Source: an uncultured Burkholderiales bacterium
GTDB taxonomy: Bacteria; Pseudomonadota; Gammaproteobacteria; Burkholderiales; Burkholderiaceae_C
DNA length: 59,272 nt
Direction: 5' to 3'
Assembly: GCA_903949285.1 (NCBI GenBank)
Contig: CAJAYT010000121.1
Location: forward strand, 1-59,272
Below, in pieces: positions 45,220-53,207 of the stretch (position 1 is the first letter of the stretch; each line of letters starts with the position of its first letter). Position numbers and translations under genes: made by a program. Below the pieces are notes generated by a model. It was not told the origin of the DNA. It made no database searches and saw nothing but the letters and a program-made list of their open reading frames with translations.

Positions 45220-45642
45220 ATGCGTATTAATCACAAAGCCATCGAGAGTTACGGTCAAGTTAAAAATGTCACAGGTGTGGCACAGTCCAACAACGTGGAG
45301 TTGATCCAAATGTTGTTTGACGGCTTGGTTGAGAGTTTGTCTTCTGCCAAAGGGCACATTCAACACAACTCAATTCCCGAGAAAGGTAAAGCCATTTCTC
45401 GTGCAACAAGGATTGTGCTGGGTCTGCAAGGCGCGTTGGATTTTGAGAAGGGCGGCGAATTAGCTGTGAATTTGAACGATCTGTACAACTACGTGACCCG
45501 TCGTCTGTTACATATCAATCTTCGCAATGATTTGGTCGCTTTGGACGAGATTTATGGCATCATCACGGAAATCCGTGAGGCTTGGAAACAAGTTCCCACA
45601 CTCGTTCCAGCTACAAGCATTCCACCGTCAATGATGAATTGA
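45220..45642 (+). CDS. fliS: Flagellin chaperone FliS
   Basis: 140 residues. FliS binds the C-terminus of flagellin in the cytosol and prevents premature polymerisation. The N-terminal NHKAIESYGQVKNVTGV, then LIQMLFDGLVESLSSAKGHI and the helical core AISRATRIVLGLQGALDFEKGGELAVNL (given here in parts: RATRIVLGLQGALDFEKGG) match FliS. The C-terminal segment LDEIYGIITEIREAWKQV is typical. CAGGAG precedes the ATG. No fliC or fliD is adjacent, which is unusual for fliS. Confidence 0.9.
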   Translation: MRINHKAIESYGQVKNVTGVAQSNNVELIQMLFDGLVESLSSAKGHIQHNSIPEKGKAISRATRIVLGLQGALDFEKGGELAVNLNDLYNYVTRRLLHINLRNDLVALDEIYGIITEIREAWKQVPTLVPATSIPPSMMN

Positions 45643-45705
45643 TGAGTTGAAGCTTAGGAGTTACGGGATAAGAGTTAAGATGAGGAACAGTTCACGGTAC
45701 AGGTG

Positions 45706-45732
45706 CCGAGTTGAGTTTAGGAAGGACGATTA
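45706..45732 (+). promoter_or_regulatory. Possible FliA-type promoter of motA-motB
   Basis: CCGAGTTG (45706-45713), 11 bp, GACGATTA (45725-45732). The spacing is correct, the -10-like element has six of eight consensus bases and the -35-like element five of eight. It is weaker than the other three candidates. Confidence 0.4.
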
Positions 45733-45789
45733 AGCGTTGTCTTTTACTTTGAGTTAGAAAGACGAGCTTGAATTAATTAGGAGTTTGCA

Positions 45790-46650
45790 ATGGGACCAGT
45801 TGGAATTGTTCTTCTCTTTGTTTTCGTATTCGGGGGCTACATCCTTGACGGCGGAAGCATGGAGCCAATTATTGAGGCGGCTCCACTTGAGATTTTCATT
45901 ATTTTCGGCGCAGCTTTAGCCGGAATGATCACTGGAAACAGTACCGTTATCCTTAAAGGAGCTTTTGGCGGTATGGCCCGAGCGCTCAAAGGCGCAAAGT
46001 ATAAAAAAGACGACTACGTTGCTATTATTTTGGTGGTCGCCAAGATCATGAAAACCCTCAAAGCTGAGGGTGCAGTTGCACTTGAGGCTCACGTAGAGAG
46101 TCCAGAATCTAGTGCCATTTTTGGCGAATTTCCCCCACTACTTCACGACCACTCCCTCTTAGCGATGATCTGCGACACAGTTCGTTTGATGGTCGTCTCC
46201 TCCAGTAATTTAAGTCCTTACGCTGTCGAAGACGTCATGGACGCCTCCATTAAATTACACCACCACAACGAGGCCGCCTGCGCGGATGCTGTGCTAACCC
46301 TCGCGGGTGCGCTACCAGCGCTGGGGATTGTGTCATGCGTGTTGGGTGTGGTTAAGACCATGGGCGCGATTGATCAACCCCCTCCTGTGTTGGGTGCCTT
46401 GATTGGTGCGGCGCTTGTGGGTACGTTCCTTGGGGTGTTTATGGCTTACGGTCTCTTTGAGCCACTCGGGAAACGCTTGGCTCAAGTTGTCGAAGAAGAG
46501 GGTGAGATCTACAAGGTCGTCAAGCAAATCATTATTGGCACAATGCACGGCCATCCAGTTCCTTTAGTGATCGAGGCAGCCCGCGTGTGTATCAGTCACC
46601 ATAACCAGCCAACGTTTGGCGAATTATTTGACGGTATGCGAGGCAAATAA
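45790..46650 (+). CDS. motA: Flagellar stator protein MotA
   Basis: 286 residues, four membrane helices and a cytoplasmic loop. MotA with MotB forms the proton channel of the motor. N-terminal helices (GPVGIVLLFVFVFGGYILDG), APLEIFIIFGAALAGMI, and the C-terminal pair with ADAVLTLAGALPALGIVSCV and GALIGAALVGTFLGVFMAYG are as in MotA. The conserved Pro of the channel (GALPALG region) is present. It precedes motB by 2 bp. Confidence 0.94.
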   Translation: MGPVGIVLLFVFVFGGYILDGGSMEPIIEAAPLEIFIIFGAALAGMITGNSTVILKGAFGGMARALKGAKYKKDDYVAIILVVAKIMKTLKAEGAVALEAHVESPESSAIFGEFPPLLHDHSLLAMICDTVRLMVVSSSNLSPYAVEDVMDASIKLHHHNEAACADAVLTLAGALPALGIVSCVLGVVKTMGAIDQPPPVLGALIGAALVGTFLGVFMAYGLFEPLGKRLAQVVEEEGEIYKVVKQIIIGTMHGHPVPLVIEAARVCISHHNQPTFGELFDGMRGK

Positions 46651-46652
46651 TA

Positions 46653-47756
46653 ATGGCAACTGAAGCAGTAGCGCCCAGCGAGGAATTGCCAGAGGAGCCG
46701 CCTGCAGCGGATCCTGCGGCTGAAGCGCCTGCAGAGGAGGCTGCGGCCCCGGTCATCGTCATTAAGAAAATAATGGACGGTGGTCACGGCGGTGCCCACG
46801 GTGGTGCTTGGAAGATCGCTTTGGCTGACATGATGACCGCCATGATGGCGTTCTTCTTGTTGATGTGGCTCCTGGGCGCAACCAATTCCGATCAGCGTAA
46901 AGGTATCGCTGATTACTTTAAACCCAGCTCCCACAGTCTGAATCCCTTTGGCCAACTTGCGGGTTCTAACGGCGTATTGGGCGGACGCTCCATTATTGAC
47001 CCCGATGCATTTCCCTATGCAGCCAGACAAACTGGATTGCTTGAGCGGCTAACCCCTCGCTCTGAGGGAGGACCTAATCCAGATACTGAACCCGGTGAGG
47101 AAAATGAGAACCCTGCTGCGGACCCCTCTAATAAGGGAAGCGGTAAAGGTGCGGGGAACGGCGCTGGTAAGGAGGGCACTGGAAGTGGTAATTCTGGCAA
47201 GGAAGGTACAGGCGGTGGCAAGGGCTCAGCCGATGAACTGAGCGAGGAAGAAAAAGAGGCCATTGCAAAAGCCCAGGATGAGAAGAATTTCAAAAAGCTT
47301 GAGACTGAGATTAAACAAGCGCTTGGAGAAAATAAACGTCTCGCCCAGCTAAAAGACCAAGTACAAGTCAGTCGTGACAAGGAAGGTTTGCGGGTTGAGA
47401 TTATTGATAAAGCTGACTTTGCGATGTTCCCAAGCGGCGGTGACGGGATGCAGGGTAAGGCACAAGACTTGGTTGCAGAGGTTGCTAAAACGCTCTCTGG
47501 AATACCCAATAAGCTGGCCATTCGGGGTCATACCGACGCGGTACCGTTTAAAGATCCCAATGGCAAAAATAACTGGTCTTTGTCTGCAGAGCGTGCTGAG
47601 GCAACGAGACAAGTGCTCGCTAAAAACGGTGTCAATGAAAACCGCTTTGTACGCATCGAAGGTGTTTCAGATACGGACCCGTTTAATCCTAAAAATCCGC
47701 TGGATGCTAGAAACCGACGGATGAGTATTACTGTGCTAAATACAGATACTAAATAA
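46653..47756 (+). CDS. motB: Flagellar stator protein MotB
   Basis: 367 residues. A Glu/Pro/Ala-rich cytoplasmic tail precedes the single membrane helix LADMMTAMMAFFLLMWLLGA with the proton-binding Asp59. A Gly/Lys-rich linker (about 155-200) follows, then the OmpA-like peptidoglycan-binding domain (about 255-365) with RGHTDAVPF, NWSLSAERAEATRQVL and NRRMSITVL. The helix sequence looks like MotB (proton) and not PomB (sodium). The N-terminal tail is longer than in E. coli. Confidence 0.94.
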   Translation: MATEAVAPSEELPEEPPAADPAAEAPAEEAAAPVIVIKKIMDGGHGGAHGGAWKIALADMMTAMMAFFLLMWLLGATNSDQRKGIADYFKPSSHSLNPFGQLAGSNGVLGGRSIIDPDAFPYAARQTGLLERLTPRSEGGPNPDTEPGEENENPAADPSNKGSGKGAGNGAGKEGTGSGNSGKEGTGGGKGSADELSEEEKEAIAKAQDEKNFKKLETEIKQALGENKRLAQLKDQVQVSRDKEGLRVEIIDKADFAMFPSGGDGMQGKAQDLVAEVAKTLSGIPNKLAIRGHTDAVPFKDPNGKNNWSLSAERAEATRQVLAKNGVNENRFVRIEGVSDTDPFNPKNPLDARNRRMSITVLNTDTK

Positions 47757-47802
47757 GAGGCAATACTCGCAAGGCTCTGAGTTGCTGCGAGAGCCAAAGG
47801 GC

Positions 47803-47826
47803 ATTGGGATTGGGATTGGGATTAGG
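47803..47826. repeat. Short tandem repeat (ATTGGG)3 plus ATTAGG
   Basis: Three 6-bp units and a diverged fourth run into the stop codon of the activator gene (TTA on the plus strand at 47822). Upstream at 47766-47795 two alternative short hairpins (CTCGCA/TGCGAG and GGCTCT/AGAGCC) could end the convergent motB transcript. Confidence 0.8.
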
Positions 47827-48919
47827 CTGACCGCAACTCGTATTTATTGATCTTCTCAATCAAAGTCGTGCGCTGCAGGTTCAAAAGCTTTGCTGTTCTA
47901 GAGACATTGCCCTGTGCGCGCTCAAGTGCTTGTTCGATAATATTTTTCTCAATCTCAGCCAGTCTGTCCTTTAAAGACAGCCCCTCAGGGGGGAGTTGAG
48001 GCATGCCCTGAGCGAGCATGATGATGGTCTCAATCTCATTTTCTTCTGGCTCTGGCTGATCTTGCAGCTCCAAGAGCACCTCAGGGGGCGGCGTCATCTG
48101 AAGCGTTACAGGTGCCGGCCCTTTGGCGAGCATTTCTGCTTGCATGAGGACGAGCCCTTTGGGCAGAAGATTGGCGGGAATTGCGCGAAGATCGAGCTCT
48201 TGAGCGGTGTACAGCGTACTAAAGCGGTCCACTACATTACACAATTCACGCACATTGCCTGGCCAGTGATAAGCTTCTAGCGCTGCCAAAAAGTCAGCTC
48301 TAAAAGTGATGGGTTTGGCCTCATTGGGGGCGTAAATGCGTGCGTAATGAGTAAGAAGTTCGGCCACATCCTCTGGGCGCTCCCTCAGAGGCGGGGTCAC
48401 CATCGGGAGCACGTTCAGCCTGTAATACAAGTCTTCCCTGAACCTACCCGAGACAATCTCTGCCTCTAAATCACGGTGGGTGGCCGCGATCACGCGGACA
48501 TCTACTTTGACGGCTTTGGTAGATCCGATAGGGTCAATCGTACGTTCTTGAAGCACCCTGAGCAACTTGACTTGCATGTCCAGGGATAAATCCCCAATCT
48601 CATCTAGGAATATAGTCCCGCCGTGGGCAAATTCAAACCGTCCGATTCGGTCTGCAACAGCGCCTGTGAAGGCGCCTTTCCTGTGGCCGAAGAGTTCGCT
48701 CTCCAGCAAATCTTTGGGGATGGCTGCACAGTTGAGTGGGACAAAGTTGCCTGCAATCCGGGGAGACTGGTCGTGAAGCGCGCGCGCAAGGAGTTCTTTG
48801 CCCGTACCGCTCTCACCTGTAATGAGTACAGTCGCGTTGGAGTTGGCCATCGTCGTGATTAAACGTCGAAGGGTCTGAGCACTCTCGCTTTTACCAATAA
48901 AGTTCGCTGTTGATTTCAT
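47822..48919 (-). CDS. Sigma-54 enhancer-binding protein without a sensory domain (flagellar activator)
   Basis: 365 residues. The AAA+ domain begins almost at the N-terminus: Walker A GESGTGKE (35-42), the sigma-54 contact loop GAFTGA (82-87), Walker [12 protein letters not shown], and [15 protein letters not shown] Glu/Pro linker precedes a Fis-type helix-turn-helix, [20 protein letters not shown] then [16 protein letters not shown]. The receiver or degenerate receiver domain found in FlrC/FleR and FlrA/FleQ is missing, and an in-frame stop seven codons upstream shows the frame does not extend. Its position inside a flagellar locus with three sigma-54 promoters makes it the likely flagellar activator. 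An A8 run separates AGGA from the ATG. Confidence 0.88.
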   Translation of the reverse strand: MKSTANFIGKSESAQTLRRLITTMANSNATVLITGESGTGKELLARALHDQSPRIAGNFVPLNCAAIPKDLLESELFGHRKGAFTGAVADRIGRFEFAHGGTIFLDEIGDLSLDMQVKLLRVLQERTIDPIGSTKAVKVDVRVIAATHRDLEAEIVSGRFREDLYYRLNVLPMVTPPLRERPEDVAELLTHYARIYAPNEAKPITFRADFLAALEAYHWPGNVRELCNVVDRFSTLYTAQELDLRAIPANLLPKGLVLMQAEMLAKGPAPVTLQMTPPPEVLLELQDQPEPEENEIETIIMLAQGMPQLPPEGLSLKDRLAEIEKNIIEQALERAQGNVSRTAKLLNLQRTTLIEKINKYELRSA

Positions 48920-49091
48920 GTTTTTTTTAAACAGGTCCTATTGTGAATTAAGCGGACGTGCCGATCAAGAAGAATAGAGGATATTTGTTGAATTTACAGG
49001 AAAAATTCATCAAAAAGGAAATCTTGTTGATGAATTTATCCAAATTAATGAGATTTTTGACACTTCTTGCGAAATTAAAGCAAAAGAAATT

Positions 49092-49118
49092 TAAAGAAGG
49101 TTGGAATCAGGCCGATTC
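49092..49118 (+). promoter_or_regulatory. FliA-type promoter of flgP-flgT
   Basis: TAAAGAAG (49092-49099), 11 bp, GCCGATTC (49111-49118). Spacing is exact, and both elements match the sigma-28 consensus at their most conserved bases (TAAAG and GCCGAT). It is 74 bp upstream of the flgP ATG, so the long open frame extending upstream of 49192 cannot be the real start. Confidence 0.78.
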
Positions 49119-49191
49119 CTCCTTTGACGCAATTTTACTTTTGCACAGAGCAGGGGCGCTGCGCCAAACTCTAACTTTTGAGGAACATGAC

Positions 49192-49740
49192 ATGAAAACC
49201 TACTCTTTTAAGACACTCGTTGCTGGTTTTGCCCTTTTGGCAGTGCTGGCCGGATGTACTTCTGCACCTAGACACAGCACAGAGGCTACCGCAGCCCCTG
49301 TGGCACCCCATCCAGTGAGTCAATCGCGTGATGCAGGTCCCGCTGGAGCTCCAGAGGGCGCAGCCTCCATGATCTCCCCCATGATGGAGAAACGCGAAAC
49401 CTTTACTGCAACCGGCTACGCTGTGATCAGTGTTCAAAACCATAAGAACCCCGCTCAGCAAAGGCTGCTCGCCATTCGTGCGTCCAAACTAGATGCTTAC
49501 CGCTCACTTACCGAACAAGTGTATGGTCAGTATTTAGATGCAACCACAACGGTTGCAGAGATGACGGTGATGAATGATACCTTTCGTACCCGTGTTGAGG
49601 GTGTGATTTACGGTGCACAACTCGTGAGCATTACACCGATTGGTGAGGATACTTATGAGGCAACGATGTCACTGGATAAAAACGTTGTTCGTGATTTAAG
49701 GGCTTTGTATTTGAGCCAAATTGCTCAACGCGCGCATTGA
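49192..49740 (+). CDS. flgP: FlgP-like outer-membrane lipoprotein (LPP20 family)
   Basis: 182 residues from ATG 49192, which has TTTTGAGGA upstream and gives a signal peptide ending in a lipobox (LAVLAGC, lipidated Cys at residue 20). The mature part begins with a Pro/Ala linker. The LPP20 domain contains GYAVISVQNHKNPAQQRLLA, IRASKLDAYRSLTEQVYGQY and VEGVIYGAQLVSITPIGED. FlgP forms the outer-membrane disk or H-ring-associated ring of sheathed and high-torque flagella in Vibrio and Campylobacter. The next gene is flgT-like, the same pairing as in Vibrio. A generic LPP20 lipoprotein without flagellar role is the alternative. Confidence 0.75.
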   Translation: MKTYSFKTLVAGFALLAVLAGCTSAPRHSTEATAAPVAPHPVSQSRDAGPAGAPEGAASMISPMMEKRETFTATGYAVISVQNHKNPAQQRLLAIRASKLDAYRSLTEQVYGQYLDATTTVAEMTVMNDTFRTRVEGVIYGAQLVSITPIGEDTYEATMSLDKNVVRDLRALYLSQIAQRAH

Positions 49741-49801
49741 TCTCCTTGCAGTACCGTCTAAGCTCCTTGAACTTGATTTAAATTAATCTAGGTACATCGT
49801 C

Positions 49802-51013
49802 ATGATCGCAAGCCGCCCGTCCCCTCAAAATCCAAGCGAATCCAAAGTGTTCAATCTGAATACGCTGGTTCAACAAATGGCTCACACCATTAAATCGCAG
49901 GCTGTGATTGGAGTCATGAGCGTTTGTTGCGTAAGCGCTCTAACTGGGCAAGCTCATGCTGACTTGATGGGTGCTGATGAACGTTTAGAGGCTATTCGCA
50001 GCTCGTTGGTGCAAGCCGCTCTTGACGGTCCAACAGAGGTGAAGTCCACGAGTTGGGTAGACAAGGAGGGTGCCCTTCATGAGAGCAACTCATTTACATC
50101 TGGCATGGAAGTCAGAGGCGTTAGGGTACTGTCTTACGGACGTGACGCTGAAGGCTCTTCTAACGCGCAAGTCACAACCGATTCTCGTAAGCCTTTAAAA
50201 ACCCAGGCCTGCAGTAAAACAACTTTTGCTGACAAGATGGCTGTTTGGCACCATATGACGTTAGACATTGCGCTCGCCCCCAACATGACGGGCACGCAAA
50301 GGTACCGTGCGACCCAGATCATGCAGGACCTGCGTCGCAATTTACTACTGACCAGTAGCCAATCGCGACTGGTGCATTTGGGGGATATGACACTCCCTGT
50401 TTCACGTTACGAGCAAGTGTTGGTGGGTAAGGGTGAGGAACATATTCCTTGGCGCGTTCGCCTAACCCTGGGTGTTAGCTCAGACTCTTTGTCAAGTGCG
50501 CCAACCTTTGTAGCTCATTTTGATGTCAATGAGAGATCCTTGCCCGATGTGTTCTTAAGTTACGAGCAGCTCATCAGCGTTGATTCTCATCCTGAGAATA
50601 TCACCCCAAGACCCTTATCCCCCATTGTTATGAATGAGGTGCAGGCAGTAGCCGAGGGGTTTGTGAAAACCCTAGAGACCAAACTGAGCTGTGCACCGCC
50701 GCAGTTTCAAGTCCTTAAAATCCAATCAGACACGTTTCGCATTAACGGCGGGTACATGAGTGGGTTGAAGGTTGGAGACCGATTGGTCGTTGCTGACAAA
50801 GAGAAAATCCCCAATCACGTTCTCGAGCCCGCAGCGCTTGCGAGCATGGCCATGACCCAGGTCACCGCAGTATCAGGCTATTATGCCGATCTCAAACAAA
50901 TCGCTGGTCCAGCGCTTAACGTTAAAGTGAGTTCAAATGCCGCAGCAAGTCTTGGGACAAGTGCAGGCGCAGGCACCAACTCGCAGTGGGTTGCCATTGT
51001 TCAGGCCCATTGA
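49802..51013 (+). CDS. flgT: FlgT-like flagellar H-ring protein
   Basis: 403 residues. A long basic N-region is followed by a signal peptide-like stretch ending VSALTGQAHADL at about residues 46-57; the true start may be the ATG at 49878. The C-terminal part has FRINGGYMSGLKVGDRLVVA and ASMAMTQVTAVSGYYADLKQ, resembling FlgT's C-terminal domain (a beta-barrel that ends the protein). A middle domain with TLDIALAPNMTGTQRYRATQ comes before. In Vibrio, FlgT builds the H ring around the LP ring and is needed for MotXY assembly. Identity rests on the overall architecture and the flgP neighbour, not on a single motif. Confidence 0.62.
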   Translation: MIASRPSPQNPSESKVFNLNTLVQQMAHTIKSQAVIGVMSVCCVSALTGQAHADLMGADERLEAIRSSLVQAALDGPTEVKSTSWVDKEGALHESNSFTSGMEVRGVRVLSYGRDAEGSSNAQVTTDSRKPLKTQACSKTTFADKMAVWHHMTLDIALAPNMTGTQRYRATQIMQDLRRNLLLTSSQSRLVHLGDMTLPVSRYEQVLVGKGEEHIPWRVRLTLGVSSDSLSSAPTFVAHFDVNERSLPDVFLSYEQLISVDSHPENITPRPLSPIVMNEVQAVAEGFVKTLETKLSCAPPQFQVLKIQSDTFRINGGYMSGLKVGDRLVVADKEKIPNHVLEPAALASMAMTQVTAVSGYYADLKQIAGPALNVKVSSNAAASLGTSAGAGTNSQWVAIVQAH

Positions 51014-51035
51014 CACCCTTTTCAGGAGAAATACG

Positions 51036-51464
51036 ATGAAGTTCCCCCCATTATTGAAATCCTTCGTGCAAGCTACTTTAGTGGTAGGTTTAGGCGTGAC
51101 GACTCTATTTTGTACAAGCATTTCCCAACTGGCGAATGCAGCAGAGGCCGCTCAAAAGACCTACACGGTTGAGCCAGGGGATACCTTGGATAAAGTCATT
51201 CGCAAGTTCTATCCAGGCAGCCCCTTGAAAATTGAAGTGCTCCGGTCTTTAATTACTGAGCGTAACCGCGCCGCATTTACCAAAGGCGAGAGCAAAGTGC
51301 TGATGACGGGTGCTGTTCTCTCATTGCCCGATCAAATGGAGATGGCTAGTTCTGTATTAGCGCCCAAGGGCGAGCGCGCAGCCGACAAGGGCGAGTACAA
51401 GGGAGAGAATGGGCTCGGAGCAGACAACGCAAACCTACACCGCACTTGGGTCCGGTTCCCCTAA
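51036..51464 (+). CDS. Periplasmic LysM-type (FimV-like) protein in the flgP-flgT unit
   Basis: 142 residues from ATG 51036, preceded by CAGGAG. A signal peptide (about residues 1-33, ending LANAAEA) is followed by a LysM-like domain: YTVEPGDTLDKVIRKFYPG, then LRSLITERNRAAF and LMTGAVLSLPD, as in the N-terminus of FimV/HubP. The C-terminal 35 residues are charged and low complexity. It probably binds peptidoglycan. It starts 22 bp after flgT ends and is followed by two terminators, so it closes the flgP-flgT unit. Function in the flagellum is inferred from context. Confidence 0.75.
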   Translation: MKFPPLLKSFVQATLVVGLGVTTLFCTSISQLANAAEAAQKTYTVEPGDTLDKVIRKFYPGSPLKIEVLRSLITERNRAAFTKGESKVLMTGAVLSLPDQMEMASSVLAPKGERAADKGEYKGENGLGADNANLHRTWVRFP

Positions 51465-51497
51465 ATCAGAACTAAGGTGCTCGGGGTAAGCAAATGG

Positions 51498-51524
51498 GTG
51501 GACGAAAGGGTCCACTTGTTTTAA
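51498..51524 (+). terminator. Terminator after the flgP-flgT-LysM unit
   Basis: GTGGAC (51498-51503), loop GAAAGG, GTCCAC (51510-51515), then TTGTTTT. It lies 34 bp past the LysM gene stop. Confidence 0.7.
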
Positions 51525-51556
51525 GATGCATACCAATAAAGCACTCTGCATGATTG

Positions 51557-51581
51557 CGGCTTCGTTAGCCGTTTTCATTTT
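51557..51581 (+). terminator. Second terminator before the FliK-like gene
   Basis: CGGCT (51557-51561), 5-nt loop, AGCCG (51567-51571), then TTTTCATTTT. It backs up the first terminator, so the FliK-like/FlhX pair needs its own promoter; I could not find one in the 191-bp gap. Confidence 0.65.
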
Positions 51582-51655
51582 GTAGTTCAAGTGAGTCCGT
51601 CCGGCCCAGATCCTTGCTTTGTTGAGCTCCCTCGGCCCGTCATTGAGAGGATATT

Positions 51656-53203
51656 GTGTACAGTGCCGATAACGTCTTAATCAACTACATACGCTCACCC
51701 ATTGTTCAAATGGACCCCCGCTCCATTGGGGTCACAGCGCAAGCCGCGCATGAACTGGGGCTCGGTGATGGTCAGGTTGTACAGGCAACCGTCGAGGTTA
51801 GGGATAACCGTGTGAGCTTGGTGATCAAAGGATTCTTGATCGATGCGCCTACTTTCAAAACTGATGCGCCGACATATAAGTCCGGTGCACCGACTTTTAA
51901 AATCGACGTGCCTAACTGGAGTGCAGGAGATCTGAAAAGCGGGGATACGGTTCAGCTCAAAGCAAGCCTAACTACCAATGGATGGGCCTTGACCCCTAAT
52001 ACGGGGCAGGGGACTTCTATGGCCTATCCCTCAACATATGCGGGCGGTGCTGGTACTGGCGGCTCTGGAGGCACTGGAGGCACTGGAGGCACGGGTGTTT
52101 CTTCTTCTTCTAATTCACTATCTAATAACAACGCCGTAGTCAATCCGCCCAACAACATCCCGTTAAATTCAGCGCCTAGCCAGGCAATCAGTACCTTAAA
52201 TAATTCGCAGGATACGCCGGAGGCCTTAAATCCCCAAAGCGTAAACGCCTTGAATGCAAATGCACCAAGCGCAAATACAGTACGTACTGGTTTGAATCCA
52301 AGTCTGAATAGTACGCAGGCATTGGGTACCAATGTAGTTCCCAATTGGAGTAACCGATTGAACGCCTTGATGTTTGAGCCGGCTGAACTGAGTGTTGTGT
52401 TTGAGCTTTTAATGCCAGGCGCTATCGCAAGCTTATTGCCTCAGCCTCAACTCCAAAGTTGGGTGCAGCGCTGGAACGCTAACCGCTTATCCATGGCGAG
52501 TTTGAATCCAGCGGCGCTCAAAAATATTGTTCTCGCTCAGTCTAGTAGTGTTGAGCGCCAATTGTTGGGCAGTATGACTGGCAGCAATAGAAATAGTAAC
52601 GGTAATAGTCCAAGCATTAGCGGCTCAAGCGCTGCGCTGGCCGCTCTCAGCCAGGGCGGAGAAAATTCGGGTATTGAACACGATCCCAAAACCATGCTCC
52701 GTTCCCTATCTGCACTTTTGGAGCGGATGCAACCCACACCCGAGACTACCAAGCTCTCACACCAACTAAAAGCCGCGACCAATGAGCTAGAGTCTGCACA
52801 AGTCCAAACCGCTCAGCAACTGATGCGGGGTGAGTTGGCCTTTCATGCTGTGATTCCGTTTTGGGATGCAGATCCTGTAGATTTGTATTTCAAAAAATCG
52901 AAAAGTGGCAAAGACGATGATGCAGAGCATCAGTTAACTGTAGATATTCACTCCAAGAGCAGAGTTTTGGGTGAGATATGGTTGAATACATCGATCAAAC
53001 AGTCCACGCAAGTTGATTTGGTGATGTGGGCTGTGAGGCCAGAAGTTGCGGAGTTGGCGAGAACGAATGCGAGTGAACTCGGCTACGAACTCGGCGTATC
53101 TGGCTTAACGCTCAATTCCTTTCAAATCTTCAACGCAACCAAACCCAGCGAAGAGCAGATGCCCAGGCCTCACGCGGGCTCCGTGTTAGATACCCGGGTA
53201 TAA
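51656..53203 (+). CDS. Second FliK-like hook-length-control-domain protein
   Basis: 515 residues, starting at GTG 51656 with GAGAGG upstream. The N-terminus contains a repeat of PTFKTDAPTYKSGAPTFK type (about residues 59-82). A Gly/Ser/Asn-rich middle (about 115-250) follows. The C-terminal domain (about 390-500) has ELAFHAVIPFWDADPVDLYF, GEIWLNTSIKQSTQVDLVMW and LGVSGLTLNSFQIF, a diverged Flg_hook fold. Its stop is 4 bp before a short FlhB-C-terminal-like gene. The arrangement matches the ylqG-ylqH pair of Bacillus. A regulatory or secreted role is possible; it is not the main FliK, which is at 36389. Confidence 0.7.
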   Translation: MYSADNVLINYIRSPIVQMDPRSIGVTAQAAHELGLGDGQVVQATVEVRDNRVSLVIKGFLIDAPTFKTDAPTYKSGAPTFKIDVPNWSAGDLKSGDTVQLKASLTTNGWALTPNTGQGTSMAYPSTYAGGAGTGGSGGTGGTGGTGVSSSSNSLSNNNAVVNPPNNIPLNSAPSQAISTLNNSQDTPEALNPQSVNALNANAPSANTVRTGLNPSLNSTQALGTNVVPNWSNRLNALMFEPAELSVVFELLMPGAIASLLPQPQLQSWVQRWNANRLSMASLNPAALKNIVLAQSSSVERQLLGSMTGSNRNSNGNSPSISGSSAALAALSQGGENSGIEHDPKTMLRSLSALLERMQPTPETTKLSHQLKAATNELESAQVQTAQQLMRGELAFHAVIPFWDADPVDLYFKKSKSGKDDDAEHQLTVDIHSKSRVLGEIWLNTSIKQSTQVDLVMWAVRPEVAELARTNASELGYELGVSGLTLNSFQIFNATKPSEEQMPRPHAGSVLDTRV

Positions 53204-53207
53204 AAAG

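Noticed and set aside
48950..48967. CGGCAC on the minus strand upstream of the activator gene, possible sigma-54 -24 element
   Set aside because: The -12 position reads CTTAA, lacking the required GC.
48958..49191. N-terminal extension of flgP in the same frame
   Set aside because: It would bury the lipoprotein signal peptide and overlap a FliA-type promoter.
51602..51620. GG...TTGC sequence upstream of the FliK-like gene, possible sigma-54 promoter
   Set aside because: Spacing is 11 instead of 10 bp and the -24 element is GGCCCA; not accepted.
51664..51671. GCCGATAA, a perfect sigma-28 -10 sequence
   Set aside because: It lies inside the coding start of the FliK-like gene, and the sequence 11 bp upstream (GAGAGGAT) does not resemble a sigma-28 -35.
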